This document shows positions 26,650-35,003 of a stretch of DNA of 64,000 nt, piece by piece. Positions within the stretch are counted from its first letter, which is position 1, and the number at the start of each line of letters is the position of its first letter. A program made the position numbers and the translations under genes. This DNA comes from Paenibacillus taichungensis (lineage in GTDB: Bacteria; Bacillota; Bacilli; Paenibacillales; Paenibacillaceae): NCBI RefSeq assembly GCF_003287275.1, contig NZ_QEVW01000008.1, positions 372,001 through 436,000 on the forward strand, written 5' to 3'. The notes beneath the pieces are model-generated. The model did not search any database and was not told where the DNA came from. It was given only the letters and a program-made list of their open reading frames with translations.

Positions 26650-28086
26650 ATGAGGTTTTTAGAAGTTTTGTTTGTTGTTTTTAATATTATGATGGTGGGT
26701 TGGATTATATTTGCGAAAAACAAGACGCAGCGTAATTTGCTTATTGGATTTGGCTTGTCTGCCATTCTCATGCTGATGCATGGGATCATAGAAGGCATGC
26801 GTTGGCCAATGATTCCGGCCTATGTGATGACGGTAATACCGTTTGTCGTAGTCATGATTAAATTGAAGTCGAAGTCTCGACAAGAAGAGGAACAAACCGC
26901 TCGAAAAAGATCGGTTGTAAAGCTCATTTTCGTGACAATACTGATGGTTGTTTATTCAGCGGCAGCGGTGGTATTGCCGATATTGCTTCCGGTATTCACT
27001 TTTGATATGCCAACAGGTCCTTACAAAATCGGCACAGTTACTTATGACTGGGTAGATGATCAGCGTGAAGAAATCCTTACGTCAGATCCAAGCGATAAGC
27101 GCGAATTAATGGTACAAATTTGGTATCCTGCGGACGCCAAAGCGAAAGGGAAACCGCAAGCCTATCATTCTAATATGGATGTCTTTGCGGAGGGATACCA
27201 CAAAATGTTTAACGTTCCTAAGCTTCTGTTTTCTTCAATCGGTTATGTCAAAACGCATAGTATAGAAAATGCAGATATTTCTAATGCAGAGCCGTCCTAT
27301 CCGGTACTTCTTTTTTCCCATGGCCTCACTGGAAACAAAATGCAGAATACCTTCCAGGTTGAACAATTGGTTAGCCAGGGTTACATCGTTGTTGGTATAG
27401 ACCATACCTACAGCAGTACCGCTTCAATTTTCCCGAATGGGCGTGTGGCGCCTTTAATTATGCTAGACATCAATTCCATCGCAGACCTGGATGAAGCCAA
27501 TATACAATGGGTAGAAGATGCGCGTTTTGTACTAGATCAAGTGGAGCAACTGGCGGCAAATGATCCAGAGCGGCGTTTTACTGGACGGATGGATATGAAT
27601 AATGTCGGGATGTTCGGTCATTCCTTTGGTGGTGCAACAAGTGTACAAGCGTTAATGACAGATTCAAGAATTAAGGCGGCGCTTAATATGGATGGTGCAT
27701 TATATGGGGAACGTCGTATTCCGGAAGAAGGGCTGAAGAAGCCATTTATGATGATGAGTGCTGATTCCAGTGTAGAGAGTATGAAGAAGGTAACGGAGGG
27801 CAGTCCGATTGACATGATGAAGGAAGTTCTGCCTCGGTTCGATCATGTAACAACAGGTGGTAACTACTGGATGATCCTAAATAAGACGAATCACCTCAGC
27901 TTTACCGATATGGTTCTGTTCTCACCTCTGTTTCAATTGATGCAGGGCCGTGATGTTCGGGAGGGTTTGAGCCTCATTACCGATTATTCACAGGATTTCT
28001 TCGATCATTATTTAAAGGGAAAACCATTTGAACTTATAGGGCAAAATGTTGGAGAGCACCCGAAATTTACCCTCCTTCATGACTAA
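26650..28086 (+). CDS. Membrane-anchored alpha/beta hydrolase, paralogue of 2597-4006
   Basis: A 478-aa protein with the same plan as the 2597 product: about four helices in residues 1-120, then a serine hydrolase domain with GHSFGG (Ser near 325), Asp in LNMDGALYG and His in KTNHLSFTDM. Shared stretches include RELMVQ-YPA, LLFSHGLTG/LLFAQGMSL, QNTFQVEQL and SFFDQHLKG/DFFDHYLKG. GTGGAGG lies 9 bases before the ATG. Unlike its paralogue it has no TetR palindromes upstream and stands next to a MerR gene, so regulation has diverged. Substrate unknown, probably an ester or lipid. Confidence 0.84.
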   Translation: MRFLEVLFVVFNIMMVGWIIFAKNKTQRNLLIGFGLSAILMLMHGIIEGMRWPMIPAYVMTVIPFVVVMIKLKSKSRQEEEQTARKRSVVKLIFVTILMVVYSAAAVVLPILLPVFTFDMPTGPYKIGTVTYDWVDDQREEILTSDPSDKRELMVQIWYPADAKAKGKPQAYHSNMDVFAEGYHKMFNVPKLLFSSIGYVKTHSIENADISNAEPSYPVLLFSHGLTGNKMQNTFQVEQLVSQGYIVVGIDHTYSSTASIFPNGRVAPLIMLDINSIADLDEANIQWVEDARFVLDQVEQLAANDPERRFTGRMDMNNVGMFGHSFGGATSVQALMTDSRIKAALNMDGALYGERRIPEEGLKKPFMMMSADSSVESMKKVTEGSPIDMMKEVLPRFDHVTTGGNYWMILNKTNHLSFTDMVLFSPLFQLMQGRDVREGLSLITDYSQDFFDHYLKGKPFELIGQNVGEHPKFTLLHD

Positions 28087-28094
28087 AGCAACCT

Positions 28095-28120
28095 AGCCCG
28101 AAGGCTCTAGCCTTTGGGCT
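28095..28120. terminator. Hairpin overlapping the MerR stop codon
   Basis: Stem AGCCCGAAGGC / GCCTTTGGGCT with a four-base loop, between convergent genes. It includes the end of the MerR coding sequence. T-run is weak, so terminator function is tentative. Confidence 0.45.
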
Positions 28121-29138
28121 GTACACTGGAGTGACTTTGTAATGGTATTATCCTTTCTTGCAGGTTTTGAAAAAAAATTAGATTTCCTTCTGCAAGCAAG
28201 TTTAATTGCGGACTCATAATGGCACACAACCTGTTGACCCGATCAATGAGCGGCGAATGAGTCTGCTCGGCATGTTCCAAAAAGGAAATAAGGAAATCCT
28301 CGTTATAGATCGTTTGCTCTGCATTGTCATATAGAGAGACCGACTCTTCAATGATGGCCTGAACTTCAGGACTGTCAGCAGACTTTTTACTTTCCAACGC
28401 ATGGGTTAATCGAACATAGATTTGATCCAGCTTCTTGATCCATGTATCAGCATCATAGCGGGGTTGTAGTTCATTAATAAAGAATGCAAAGTTAGTGATT
28501 TTCATGTCTTTCATGAATTGGGGATCATTTATAATTTCTTGTAACTCATTCCATGCAGCTATTTCTATTGCCGTTGTTTTCTTTTGATTTACAATATGTT
28601 TATTAAAGTAATGCAGCATGGGAGCCTGATAGTCTGGAGGAACTCCTTCAAAGAGATTAGAACTTTCAACATTCTCATTAATGAACTTTTTCCGCTTTTC
28701 AACATTGGACGCTTTGGCTTGAACGAGGTCGTAAAGGTAACGCAAGGAACCCCCTTGTTGCTGCTTCGCTTGTTGTAAAATAGATATCATATTGGTTAGC
28801 GCGCTAGCTTGGATCGAAAGGGTTTCAATCTGCCAGTCGAGTGCTTTATCAATCGATAACTCTCCAGAAAATAACTGGCTAATCTCTTCAATACCAAAAT
28901 CCAAGTAGCGGAGCGTTGCAGTGAGCTCTAACCGCCACACATCCTCGGTTGAATAGAGTCGATGTCCTCCTTCTGTATAGTTTGTGGGCTTCACTAACCC
29001 GATTTCATCATAGTATCGAATAGTTCTGACCTTAGAACCAATCATTTTAGCTACTTCTCCAATCGTAAAGGTCTCTATCTTATTCGGAGAATCAGTGGAG
29101 ATGTGATGCTGCAGCTCTGTATCGACATTTGAATGCAA
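28107..29138 (-). CDS. MerR-family transcriptional regulator with long effector domain
   Basis: A 343-aa regulator. Residues about 24-95 form the MerR helix-turn-helix and wing: FTIGEVAKMIGSKVRTIRYYDEIGLVKP and GHRLYSTEDVWRL. A coiled dimerisation region follows, then about 200 residues of helical effector domain without recognisable ligand signature, longer than in metal-responsive members and closer to multidrug or TipA-like forms. It starts at TTG 29138, with GGAGG 8 bases upstream; the in-frame TTG at 29153 overlaps the ribosome site and is rejected. It converges on the second hydrolase, so its target may be elsewhere. Confidence 0.85.
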   Translation of the reverse strand: MHSNVDTELQHHISTDSPNKIETFTIGEVAKMIGSKVRTIRYYDEIGLVKPTNYTEGGHRLYSTEDVWRLELTATLRYLDFGIEEISQLFSGELSIDKALDWQIETLSIQASALTNMISILQQAKQQQGGSLRYLYDLVQAKASNVEKRKKFINENVESSNLFEGVPPDYQAPMLHYFNKHIVNQKKTTAIEIAAWNELQEIINDPQFMKDMKITNFAFFINELQPRYDADTWIKKLDQIYVRLTHALESKKSADSPEVQAIIEESVSLYDNAEQTIYNEDFLISFLEHAEQTHSPLIDRVNRLCAIMSPQLNLLAEGNLIFFQNLQERIIPLQSHSSVQPKG

Positions 29139-29363
29139 GAAAATTACCTCCAATGTTAATAATGACTATATATTTATAACTCATTTTATATTTAATAGGA
29201 TATATATATCAATTTGATTATCATCACCTATTTTACAATAGAAATAAGGCCGCAGTGATTCGTTAAAACTCAGTAGGAGAGCGAATAACGTGTACTGGCT
29301 TTCTTAGACAAAATAACGGGAATAAGGGATTCCCCCGTCATGCGAATGGTTTATGGAAGAGCA

Positions 29364-29392
29364 AAAAGAGCACGTCTCAAACGCGCTCTTTT
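29364..29392. terminator. Terminator after SDR gene
   Basis: Stem AAAAGAGC / GCTCTTTT with T-rich flanks on both sides. It closes the minus-strand HxlR-SDR unit and separates it from the MerR gene. The rest of 29139-29456 holds no gene that I can support. Confidence 0.65.
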
Positions 29393-29456
29393 GTTTGTTT
29401 TTAGCTGGTTGTCATGGTGTTTCTTTATCATTCTTTAAGATGGCCATGTATTTAAA

Positions 29457-30176
29457 TTATGCGTTCAGATCCGTAATTGCCGGCATATTAATTTCTTTTA
29501 CACAGGCTGCATTGGACAGGCCGACAATGCACTTTACAATAGAAACCATATCTTGAAGAGGGATGCGTGTACCATTATATTCGGAAAGAGCGCGGTCAAT
29601 GCCATCTTTATATGGAACTTCGGCTGCGAGTTCTCCCGGGTTGATACATGTAACCGCGATCCGATCGTTTCTTGTATGTTCTCTCAGGGCTTCTGTAACC
29701 CCACGAATGGCAAATTTGGAGGCTACAAAAGATACCTGAGTACTGTTCGCATTGCTCAGACCCGCAGTCGAGCCAATAAGAATGATTTTGCCTGCTGTTG
29801 ATTTCCTGAGGTGGGGCAATAATGCCTGAATGCTTACAATAGCGGATGTTACATTCACATGAATCAGATTACTGATGTCGGCGGGGGTGTCCTTATCGAA
29901 CGTATAGTGGTCCTCGAACCCCTCTTTCTCCCAAATGCCCACATTGTAAATGAGAACATCCAAAGTCTCGTTCTGAAGGGCATCGCAGATCTGTTCGGAT
30001 GAATCAAGCGTAGACAGATCTGCCTGTATCCAAATGCGTTCTACGCCATCGTCGAGCTTCAAGTTATCAGGTTTCGTGCGGGACACAACCCAGACTTTAT
30101 CGCCTTGTTCAGGAACCCCCCTGACAAATGCATCTCCTAATCCTTTGCTAGCACCAAATACAAGATAGTTTTTCAA
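29457..30176 (-). CDS. SDR-family NAD(P)-dependent oxidoreductase
   Basis: A 239-aa short-chain dehydrogenase. The N-terminus NYLVFGASKGLGDAF holds the glycine-rich cofactor loop, YNVGIWEKEG the NNAG-like strand, and the Ser-x-x catalytic region is GKIILIGSTAG. At the usual YxxxK position the sequence reads SFVASKFAIRG, so the catalytic Tyr appears to be replaced by Phe (F-V-A-S-K) while Lys is kept. The start is TTG 30176 with AAGGAG 8 bases upstream. It lies 45 bases downstream of the HxlR gene and is probably co-transcribed with it. Substrate unknown; loss of the Tyr could reduce or change catalysis. Confidence 0.87.
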   Translation of the reverse strand: MKNYLVFGASKGLGDAFVRGVPEQGDKVWVVSRTKPDNLKLDDGVERIWIQADLSTLDSSEQICDALQNETLDVLIYNVGIWEKEGFEDHYTFDKDTPADISNLIHVNVTSAIVSIQALLPHLRKSTAGKIILIGSTAGLSNANSTQVSFVASKFAIRGVTEALREHTRNDRIAVTCINPGELAAEVPYKDGIDRALSEYNGTRIPLQDMVSIVKCIVGLSNAACVKEINMPAITDLNA

Positions 30177-30221
30177 TTAAAGTGCTCCTTTTTCTCCAAA
30201 GTGTCGGCTAAAGATACCAGC

Positions 30222-30584
30222 TCAAAACGCAGGCTCTTTATTTTCCAATAATATAATGTCTTCTCCTTGTTGTTGCCTTAATGCTATATTCTCCCGCCCC
30301 CATGTACACATCACATCCACGATCTTGTTGGCGGTAACTCCATATTCCGTAAGGCTGTATTCGACTTTGGGCGGCATCTGTTGGTAAACATGTCTACTGA
30401 CAAGGCCGTCTCTTTCAAGTTCGCGTAATTGCTGGATCAGGACCTTTTGCGAGATACCGTCTATACTGCGCTGTAACTCGCCTGTCCTTTTCACACCGGA
30501 CATTAATAAACATATGATTAGCGCTTTCCATTTGCCGCCAATAATTTCGAGTGTTGCTTCGATTCCCAGGTTATATTGCTTCAT
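30222..30584 (-). CDS. HxlR-family winged-helix regulator
   Basis: A 120-aa DNA-binding protein with the full HxlR domain: ATLEIIGGKWKALIICLLMSG, then ISQKVLIQQLRELERDGLVSR and VEYSLTEYG. Members such as YodB and HypR sense quinones or disulfide stress through an N-terminal Cys; here the N-terminus (MKQYNLGIEATLEI) lacks that Cys, though one Cys remains in the core helix (LIICLL) and one near VMCTWG. It is divergent from a flavodoxin-fold oxidoreductase, with a long palindrome between them, and probably represses that gene and its own unit with the SDR. Confidence 0.9.
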   Translation of the reverse strand: MKQYNLGIEATLEIIGGKWKALIICLLMSGVKRTGELQRSIDGISQKVLIQQLRELERDGLVSRHVYQQMPPKVEYSLTEYGVTANKIVDVMCTWGRENIALRQQQGEDIILLENKEPAF

Positions 30585-30663
30585 GACATATCACCTCGTT
30601 CATGTTACATCGTGTTGATGTGGTATAACTATTCATTTTCTCATAATGTGGCTGATGAAGTCC

Positions 30664-30704
30664 ATACACACTTTGAAGTAACCATCTTACTTTCGAGTGT
30701 GTAT
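30664..30704. promoter_or_regulatory. 41-bp palindrome between HxlR and oxidoreductase genes
   Basis: The 18-base arms begin ATACACACT and end AGTAA; the right arm TTACT...AGTGTGTAT mirrors it with two mismatches around a five-base centre. The inner AAGTAA-n5-TTACTT matches the half-site style of HxlR operators. A T-rich run follows, so a hairpin acting on the transcript is also possible. Confidence 0.65.
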
Positions 30705-30784
30705 TTTCTTTTTTTCAGGCTTATATGATAATGGCCCTAGTCGAAAAAGGAGTCTGAAACTGAACCGAGAAAGGAATGTTAAAC

Positions 30785-31336
30785 ATGAAAACACTGGTCA
30801 TTCTGGCGCATCCCAATATAGAGGTCTCAAGAGTAAATCAACGTTGGAAAGATGAGCTGCTGCAGCACTCCGATATTACAATTCATGAGATTGATAAAGC
30901 TTATCCTGATTGGAACATCGATGTTTCCAGAGAACAGAAGTTACTTGAAGCATATGATCATATTATTTTGCAGTTTCCGTTATATTGGTACAGCTATCCA
31001 CCGTTATTGAAAAAGTGGTTAGATGATGTTTTTACTTACGGATGGGCGTATGGATCAACAGGTAACAAATTGCATGGTAAAAAGATGGGTTTGGCCATAT
31101 CCATTGGCGACAAGAAGGAAAGTTACACGAAGGATGGTTCAGTTTCCTTTACTGTGGAAGAGGTGGTTACGCCTTTCAAGGCCAGCATAAATCATATTGG
31201 AGCCGTAGCGTTACCGTATTTTGCAGTCTTTGGTGCCTCATTTCAAGCTACCGATGAAGAAATTAACCAAAGTGCACAAGATTATATCCGTTATATCCAT
31301 AAGTATCAGAATGAGGTTAGGAATCTATCGATTTGA
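30785..31336 (+). CDS. Flavodoxin-fold NAD(P)H oxidoreductase (KefG/MdaB/YwrO type)
   Basis: A 183-aa quinone-reductase-like flavoprotein. It begins KTLVILAHPNIEVSRVN (FMN/FAD phosphate loop), has ILQFPLYWYSYPPLLKKWLDDVFTYG, the signature of this family, and IGAVALPYFAVFGA near the C-terminus. Such enzymes reduce quinones by two electrons and protect from electrophiles. ATG 30785 is preceded by AAAGGA at 9 bases; ATG 30776 is in frame but abuts the site. Divergent from the HxlR gene across a long palindrome, a setting that suggests induction by quinones or related stress. Confidence 0.9.
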   Translation: MKTLVILAHPNIEVSRVNQRWKDELLQHSDITIHEIDKAYPDWNIDVSREQKLLEAYDHIILQFPLYWYSYPPLLKKWLDDVFTYGWAYGSTGNKLHGKKMGLAISIGDKKESYTKDGSVSFTVEEVVTPFKASINHIGAVALPYFAVFGASFQATDEEINQSAQDYIRYIHKYQNEVRNLSI

Positions 31337-31399
31337 ACAGATAAAAAGCGAGGCAATCGTGTGCCATATTCATTAGATCTAAATAACTATGTAACTATG

Positions 31400-31445
31400 A
31401 AGGGGCTGTCCCAAGTCATGAGCATGACTTTTGGACGGCCCCTTT
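31400..31445. repeat. Long near-perfect hairpin
   Basis: Arms AAGGGGCTGTCCCAAGTCATG and the mirrored CATGACTT..GGAC.GGCCCCTT meet with a tiny loop. GGGGCTGTCCCAA resembles ends of Firmicute insertion sequences, so this may be a solo terminal repeat or small mobile palindrome; it could also serve as terminator of the oxidoreductase gene, although the T-run is short. Confidence 0.5.
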
Positions 31446-31623
31446 GACAAGAAAACACCAAACTACACGAGGCTGATTTGTTGTATAAAATACACATTTG
31501 AATTCCAGCACTTTCGGCTGCTTCCGTTAATAAGTTCATATACTACTTCTTCCCGTAACCTTATAACCCTTATGAATAATGGTGAATTGACGCCTGTCTT
31601 TTGTCCACACCGTTGCTTTCATG

Positions 31624-31643
31624 CATGAATATTACTATTCATG
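31624..31643. promoter_or_regulatory. Palindrome upstream of spore-surface-type genes
   Basis: CATGAATA-ttac-TATTCATG, perfect arms, 46 bases before the start of the gene at 31690. It may be an operator for these two genes. No clear sigma-K promoter was identified around it. Confidence 0.38.
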
Positions 31644-31689
31644 TGAGCTTAAGAGACTAAGAGGTTCATAAAAAGGTGGGATGGGGAAG

Positions 31690-32049
31690 ATGGCTACTTT
31701 ATCAACTGGGCCGATCGAAAACAATCCGGTTTCTGGTGTTAGACCGACACAACAGGTAACGATTAGGTTGGTAAGTCGAACTGCTGTGGACCCTGTAACA
31801 GTATCCGTTCAGGGGTATGTGTTAAGCACAACAAGAACACTGTATGTGAGCGAAATGATCAGTATTGCATCAAACGAAGCAGTGACCAGAAATTATTTTG
31901 CAGACTTAGATGCTTTTGAGTTTGTTTTTGGAACCAGTACAGAAGGTGCGGAAGAAGTAGGAATCTCAGTATGGGGCAAACAAACGTCGGGACAATTGGT
32001 AGATGCTCACCGGGTAGTGGAGCACGAAAAAACAGTTAAAAACATCTAG
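31690..32049 (+). CDS. Small protein sharing the N-terminal module of the BclB-like protein
   Basis: A 119-aa protein without signal peptide. It begins [19 protein letters not shown] and matches residues 1-120 of the next gene product almost motif for motif: [57 protein letters not shown]. It appears to be the free-standing form of that module. Related stretches occur at the N-termini of collagen-like spore proteins, so a role in assembling the spore surface is inferred. ATG 31690 aligns with the start of the paralogue and has AAGGTGGG 9 bases upstream. Function otherwise unknown. Confidence 0.75.
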   Translation: MATLSTGPIENNPVSGVRPTQQVTIRLVSRTAVDPVTVSVQGYVLSTTRTLYVSEMISIASNEAVTRNYFADLDAFEFVFGTSTEGAEEVGISVWGKQTSGQLVDAHRVVEHEKTVKNI

Positions 32050-32086
32050 CAGATAAAATTTACTCAAAAGAAAGGGGAGAGTAACG

Positions 32087-33565
32087 ATGAGCTTTTTATC
32101 AACAGGGCCGATTGAAAATAATCCTGTTAGTGGTGTAAGACCGACTCAGTCAGTTACCGTCAGAATGGATAACCGCAGCGATGTGACAGCTTCAACTATA
32201 CAGATGCAAGGGTATTACATGAGTGGTGGATTGAGGGTTCTGTATATCAGTGAATCTTTTGACATCGCACCAAATCAAGTCATAACCAACAACTACTTTG
32301 CAAATCTGGATGCCTTCGAGTTTACTTTTACAACAACAACGATGGTTGATGATCCTGTTCAAGTATCCGTATGGGGGAAGAGCAGCACAGGTTCTTTGGT
32401 AACAGCCCATCGATTGGTTTCCTCAGAATTGCTGAGTGAAATTCCGAGCATCACTGGAGCCACAGGCGCAACAGGGGCTACGGGAGCGACAGGTACGCCA
32501 GGTGCAACCGGAGTAACGGGAGCGACAGGCACACCTGGTGCAACCGGAGTAACGGGAGCGACAGGTACGCCAGGTGCAGCCGGAGTAACAGGAGCGACAG
32601 GTACACCAGGCGTAACCGGAGTAACGGGAGCGACAGGTACACCAGGCGAAACGGGAGTAACGGGAGCGACAGGCACACCTGGTGCAACCGGAGTAACGGG
32701 AGCAACAGGCACACCTGGTGCAACCGGAGTAACGGGAGCGACAGGTACACCAGGCGTAACCGGAGTAACGGGAGCAACAGGTACCGCAGGCACAACCGGA
32801 GCTACGGGAGCGACAGGTACACCAGGTGTAACCGGAGTAACGGGAGCGACAGGTACACCAGGCGAAACGGGAGTAACGGGAGCGACAGGTACCGCAGGTA
32901 CAACCGGAGCTACGGGAGCGACAGGTACCGCAGGTACAACCGGAGCTACGGGAGCAACAGGTACACCGGGGGCAACCGGAGTAACGGGAGCAACAGGTAC
33001 CGCGGGTACAACTGGAGCTACGGGAGCAACAGGGGCAGCAGGTTCTGGAGCAATCATCCCTTACGCATCAGGCCTGCCTGTTGCATTGACTACGGTATTA
33101 GGCGGACTTTTGAATACCTCCAGTTTAGTTGGATTTGGCAACAATGCTACAGGAATAAGTGTTAACGGAGGGATTATTGATCTCACAGGCGCTGCAGGCA
33201 CCTTGCTTAACTTTGCTTTCTCGGCATCGCGTCCAGGAACGATTACTTCACTGGCCGCTTATTTCAGTACAACAGCTGGGCTTAGCTTGGTTGGATCTAC
33301 AGTAACCATAACTGCACAATTATACCATTCGACTACACCTAATAACTCCTTTACCGCTGTACCGGGTGCAGTGGTAACCTTGGCTCCACCACTGACCGGC
33401 ATTTTGTCATTGGGCACAATATCCAGTGGATTGACCACAGGACTGAGTATTCCAGTAGCTGCCGGTGATCGTCTGCTTATGGTGTTCTCAGCATCAGTAA
33501 CGGCCGGAATTGATGTGGCTTCAACCATAGCCGGATATGCAAGCGGCAGTCTTACCATCACTTAA
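32087..33565 (+). CDS. Collagen-like exosporium protein with BclB C-terminal domain
   Basis: A 492-aa three-part protein. Residues 1-120 are the module shared with the gene before it. Residues about 124-320 are collagen-like Gly-x-y triplets, dominated by GAT, GTP and GVT, in fifteen 12-residue units. Residues about 325-492 match the BclB-type exosporium C-terminal domain: [59 protein letters not shown] and a final AGYASGSL. BclA/BclB proteins form the hair-like nap of Bacillus and Paenibacillus spores. AAAGGGGAGAG precedes the ATG. It has no classical signal peptide, as expected for mother-cell spore proteins. A terminator follows. Confidence 0.88.
   Translation: MSFLSTGPIENNPVSGVRPTQSVTVRMDNRSDVTASTIQMQGYYMSGGLRVLYISESFDIAPNQVITNNYFANLDAFEFTFTTTTMVDDPVQVSVWGKSSTGSLVTAHRLVSSELLSEIPSITGATGATGATGATGTPGATGVTGATGTPGATGVTGATGTPGAAGVTGATGTPGVTGVTGATGTPGETGVTGATGTPGATGVTGATGTPGATGVTGATGTPGVTGVTGATGTAGTTGATGATGTPGVTGVTGATGTPGETGVTGATGTAGTTGATGATGTAGTTGATGATGTPGATGVTGATGTAGTTGATGATGAAGSGAIIPYASGLPVALTTVLGGLLNTSSLVGFGNNATGISVNGGIIDLTGAAGTLLNFAFSASRPGTITSLAAYFSTTAGLSLVGSTVTITAQLYHSTTPNNSFTAVPGAVVTLAPPLTGILSLGTISSGLTTGLSIPVAAGDRLLMVFSASVTAGIDVASTIAGYASGSLTIT
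32492..33031 (+). repeat. Fifteen 36-bp units encoding collagen-like triplets
   Basis: The unit encodes [12 protein letters not shown] with variants. Positions 3, 5, 6 and 8 vary (P/A, A/V/E/T, T/A, V/A), and variant units such as GTAGTTGATGAT recur at units 9, 12, 13 and 15, a pattern of slippage and unit shuffling. The copy number is likely to vary among strains. Confidence 0.93.
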
Positions 33566-33595
33566 TTTCGCTTTATACTTTATATCCAGTCAAGG

Positions 33596-33637
33596 AACAG
33601 GGACCCCTTGCCGATTATGGCAGAGAGGTCCCTGTTT
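33596..33637 (+). terminator. Terminator after the BclB-like gene
   Basis: Stem AACAGGGACC / GGTCCCTGTT with an inner CTTGCC...GGCAGAG pairing, followed by TTCTATG. Confidence 0.65.
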
Positions 33638-33683
33638 CTATGTGTGAGCATAACAGTAGAGCAGTAGCACTTTTACTTAAGTT

Positions 33684-33755
33684 AGCCCTCTTCAACAGCA
33701 ACCGGATTCTCCCTATAACTATTCAAGTCGCTCCAGCTCCGCTCATATGTTATAA
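33684..33755 (-). pseudogene. Sulfurtransferase 3'-end remnant 1
   Basis: On the minus strand this reads YERSWSDLNSYRENPVAVEE followed by Gly and a stop, matching the intact sulfurtransferase end YSGSWSDWISYEGNSVATGE. At DNA level the 11-mer TCGCTCCAGCT and many flanking bases are shared with 35652-35710. Only about 20 codons remain. Confidence 0.75.
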
Positions 33756-33810
33756 CATCTGATTATCATAATGCCTATGTTACAATAGGTTGAAAAAGGA
33801 GGAGTCATTA

Positions 33811-34851
33811 TTGATTAAACAAAAAATTGTGATTATTGGCGCAGGTATTGTTGGGGCGTCCATGGCCTATCATCTAGCCAAAAGAAATCAAGATGTAACC
33901 GTTATTGAACGACATCCTGCAGCGGCGCGCGAAGTCACGGATAAATCTTTTGCCTGGATACATACGACTCATAGGGTGGCTCCCGATTACTGGCATTTAT
34001 ATGATGCGGCTTTGGAAGAATATCATGTTCTTCAGCAAGAATTATCCGAACTGGAAATTCATTGGCGCGGAGCGTTGACTTGGGACACTCCGCCGCTAAG
34101 AGAGCAACTCCACTTTCAAAAATTAAACCGGGAGCAGCTTGAGGCATTGGAGCCGAATCTGCTGGACTATCCGGATGAAGCGATGTATGTCCGCGAAGAA
34201 GGTGCGGTAGACCCCATAGGGATAACGGAGCTGTTGTTGAACAAAGCACGGGAGTATGGAGCAAAGATTCAGTTCGATACCAACGTTACACAGCTTCAGC
34301 ATGAAGATTCACGCCTGGTCGGCGTGCATACGTCCAACGGTTTTCTGGAGTCGGATGTCGTAGTATTGGCTGCAGGTACAGGCGTCCCCGAACTTTGCAA
34401 CCCGTTAGGTTGCCCAGTGCCAGTAACGTCGTCGCCTTCCATTCTGATTCGGATGAAAACTGCGAATAAACTGATCCATACATTAATCTCCAATGCGCAA
34501 TTTGAAGCGCGTCAACTGACAGATTATACGCTGCTGGCTGCGGAAGATTATATCGACGAGTCGGAAGAAAACGGACCAGAGGCAGTTGGTAAGAGGGCGT
34601 TCGACACGTTGCGTCGCAGTCTGAAAGATGGGAATCAACTGGAACTGGAAAGCATAAAGGTCGGGTTGAGACCAATGCCTGAAGACGGCTATCCGATTGT
34701 GGGTTTCCAAGATCACGTAAAGGGACTTTATCTAACCGTGATGCATTCTGCAATTACACTGGCGCCGCTGATTGCACGTCTGGCTGCAAGTGAAATCATC
34801 GATCGGGAATCAAGAATTGAATTAGAACCTTGTCGACTCTCCCGATTTTAG
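33811..34851 (+). CDS. FAD-dependent amine oxidoreductase (DAO family)
   Basis: A 346-aa flavoprotein. The N-terminus IVIIGAGIVGASMAYHLAKR is the dinucleotide-binding fold with GxGxxG, followed by VTVIERHP. The second conserved region is VVVLAAGTGVPEL, and the C-terminal GLRPMPEDGYPIVGFQDHVKGLYLTVMHSAIT is the FAD-contacting end of glycine/sarcosine/D-amino-acid oxidase-type enzymes. Substrate is not determined. It starts at TTG 33811 with AAAGGAGG 8 bases upstream; the in-frame TTG at 33790 precedes the ribosome site. A remnant of the sulfurtransferase 3' end lies just upstream, a sign of insertion at this locus. Confidence 0.88.
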   Translation: MIKQKIVIIGAGIVGASMAYHLAKRNQDVTVIERHPAAAREVTDKSFAWIHTTHRVAPDYWHLYDAALEEYHVLQQELSELEIHWRGALTWDTPPLREQLHFQKLNREQLEALEPNLLDYPDEAMYVREEGAVDPIGITELLLNKAREYGAKIQFDTNVTQLQHEDSRLVGVHTSNGFLESDVVVLAAGTGVPELCNPLGCPVPVTSSPSILIRMKTANKLIHTLISNAQFEARQLTDYTLLAAEDYIDESEENGPEAVGKRAFDTLRRSLKDGNQLELESIKVGLRPMPEDGYPIVGFQDHVKGLYLTVMHSAITLAPLIARLAASEIIDRESRIELEPCRLSRF

Positions 34852-34869
34852 GACCATACGAAAAATAAA

Positions 34870-34900
34870 AGAGTACATCGCCACATGACAGATGTACTCT
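34870..34900 (+). terminator. Hairpin after FAD oxidoreductase
   Basis: Perfect 10-bp stem AGAGTACATC / GATGTACTCT, with AT-rich sequence after it. Confidence 0.6.
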
Positions 34901-34930
34901 ATATTACATAGTGCATAGCTGCTTATTTCT

Positions 34931-34976
34931 TTTATTCTTCCCCCGTCGCCACCGGATTTTTCGACATAACTAATCA
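34931..34976 (-). pseudogene. Sulfurtransferase 3'-end remnant 2
   Basis: TTTATTCTTCCCC, GCCACCG and CATAACT are shared, in order, with 35651-35690, the end of the intact sulfurtransferase gene, with one indel. About 15 codons remain on the minus strand, just before the Imm11-like gene. Confidence 0.7.
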
Positions 34977-35003
34977 CTTGATTCGGAAAGGAGACATCTT
35001 TCT

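Noticed and set aside
32359..33057. Long minus-strand proline-rich frame opposite the collagen repeats
   Set aside because: It is the complement of Gly-Thr-Pro codons in a periodic sequence; no ribosome site, and the plus-strand frame is a recognised protein.
33566..35003. tRNA or integrase as cause of the sulfurtransferase tail copies
   Set aside because: No tRNA-like cloverleaf and no recombinase gene were found in the region.
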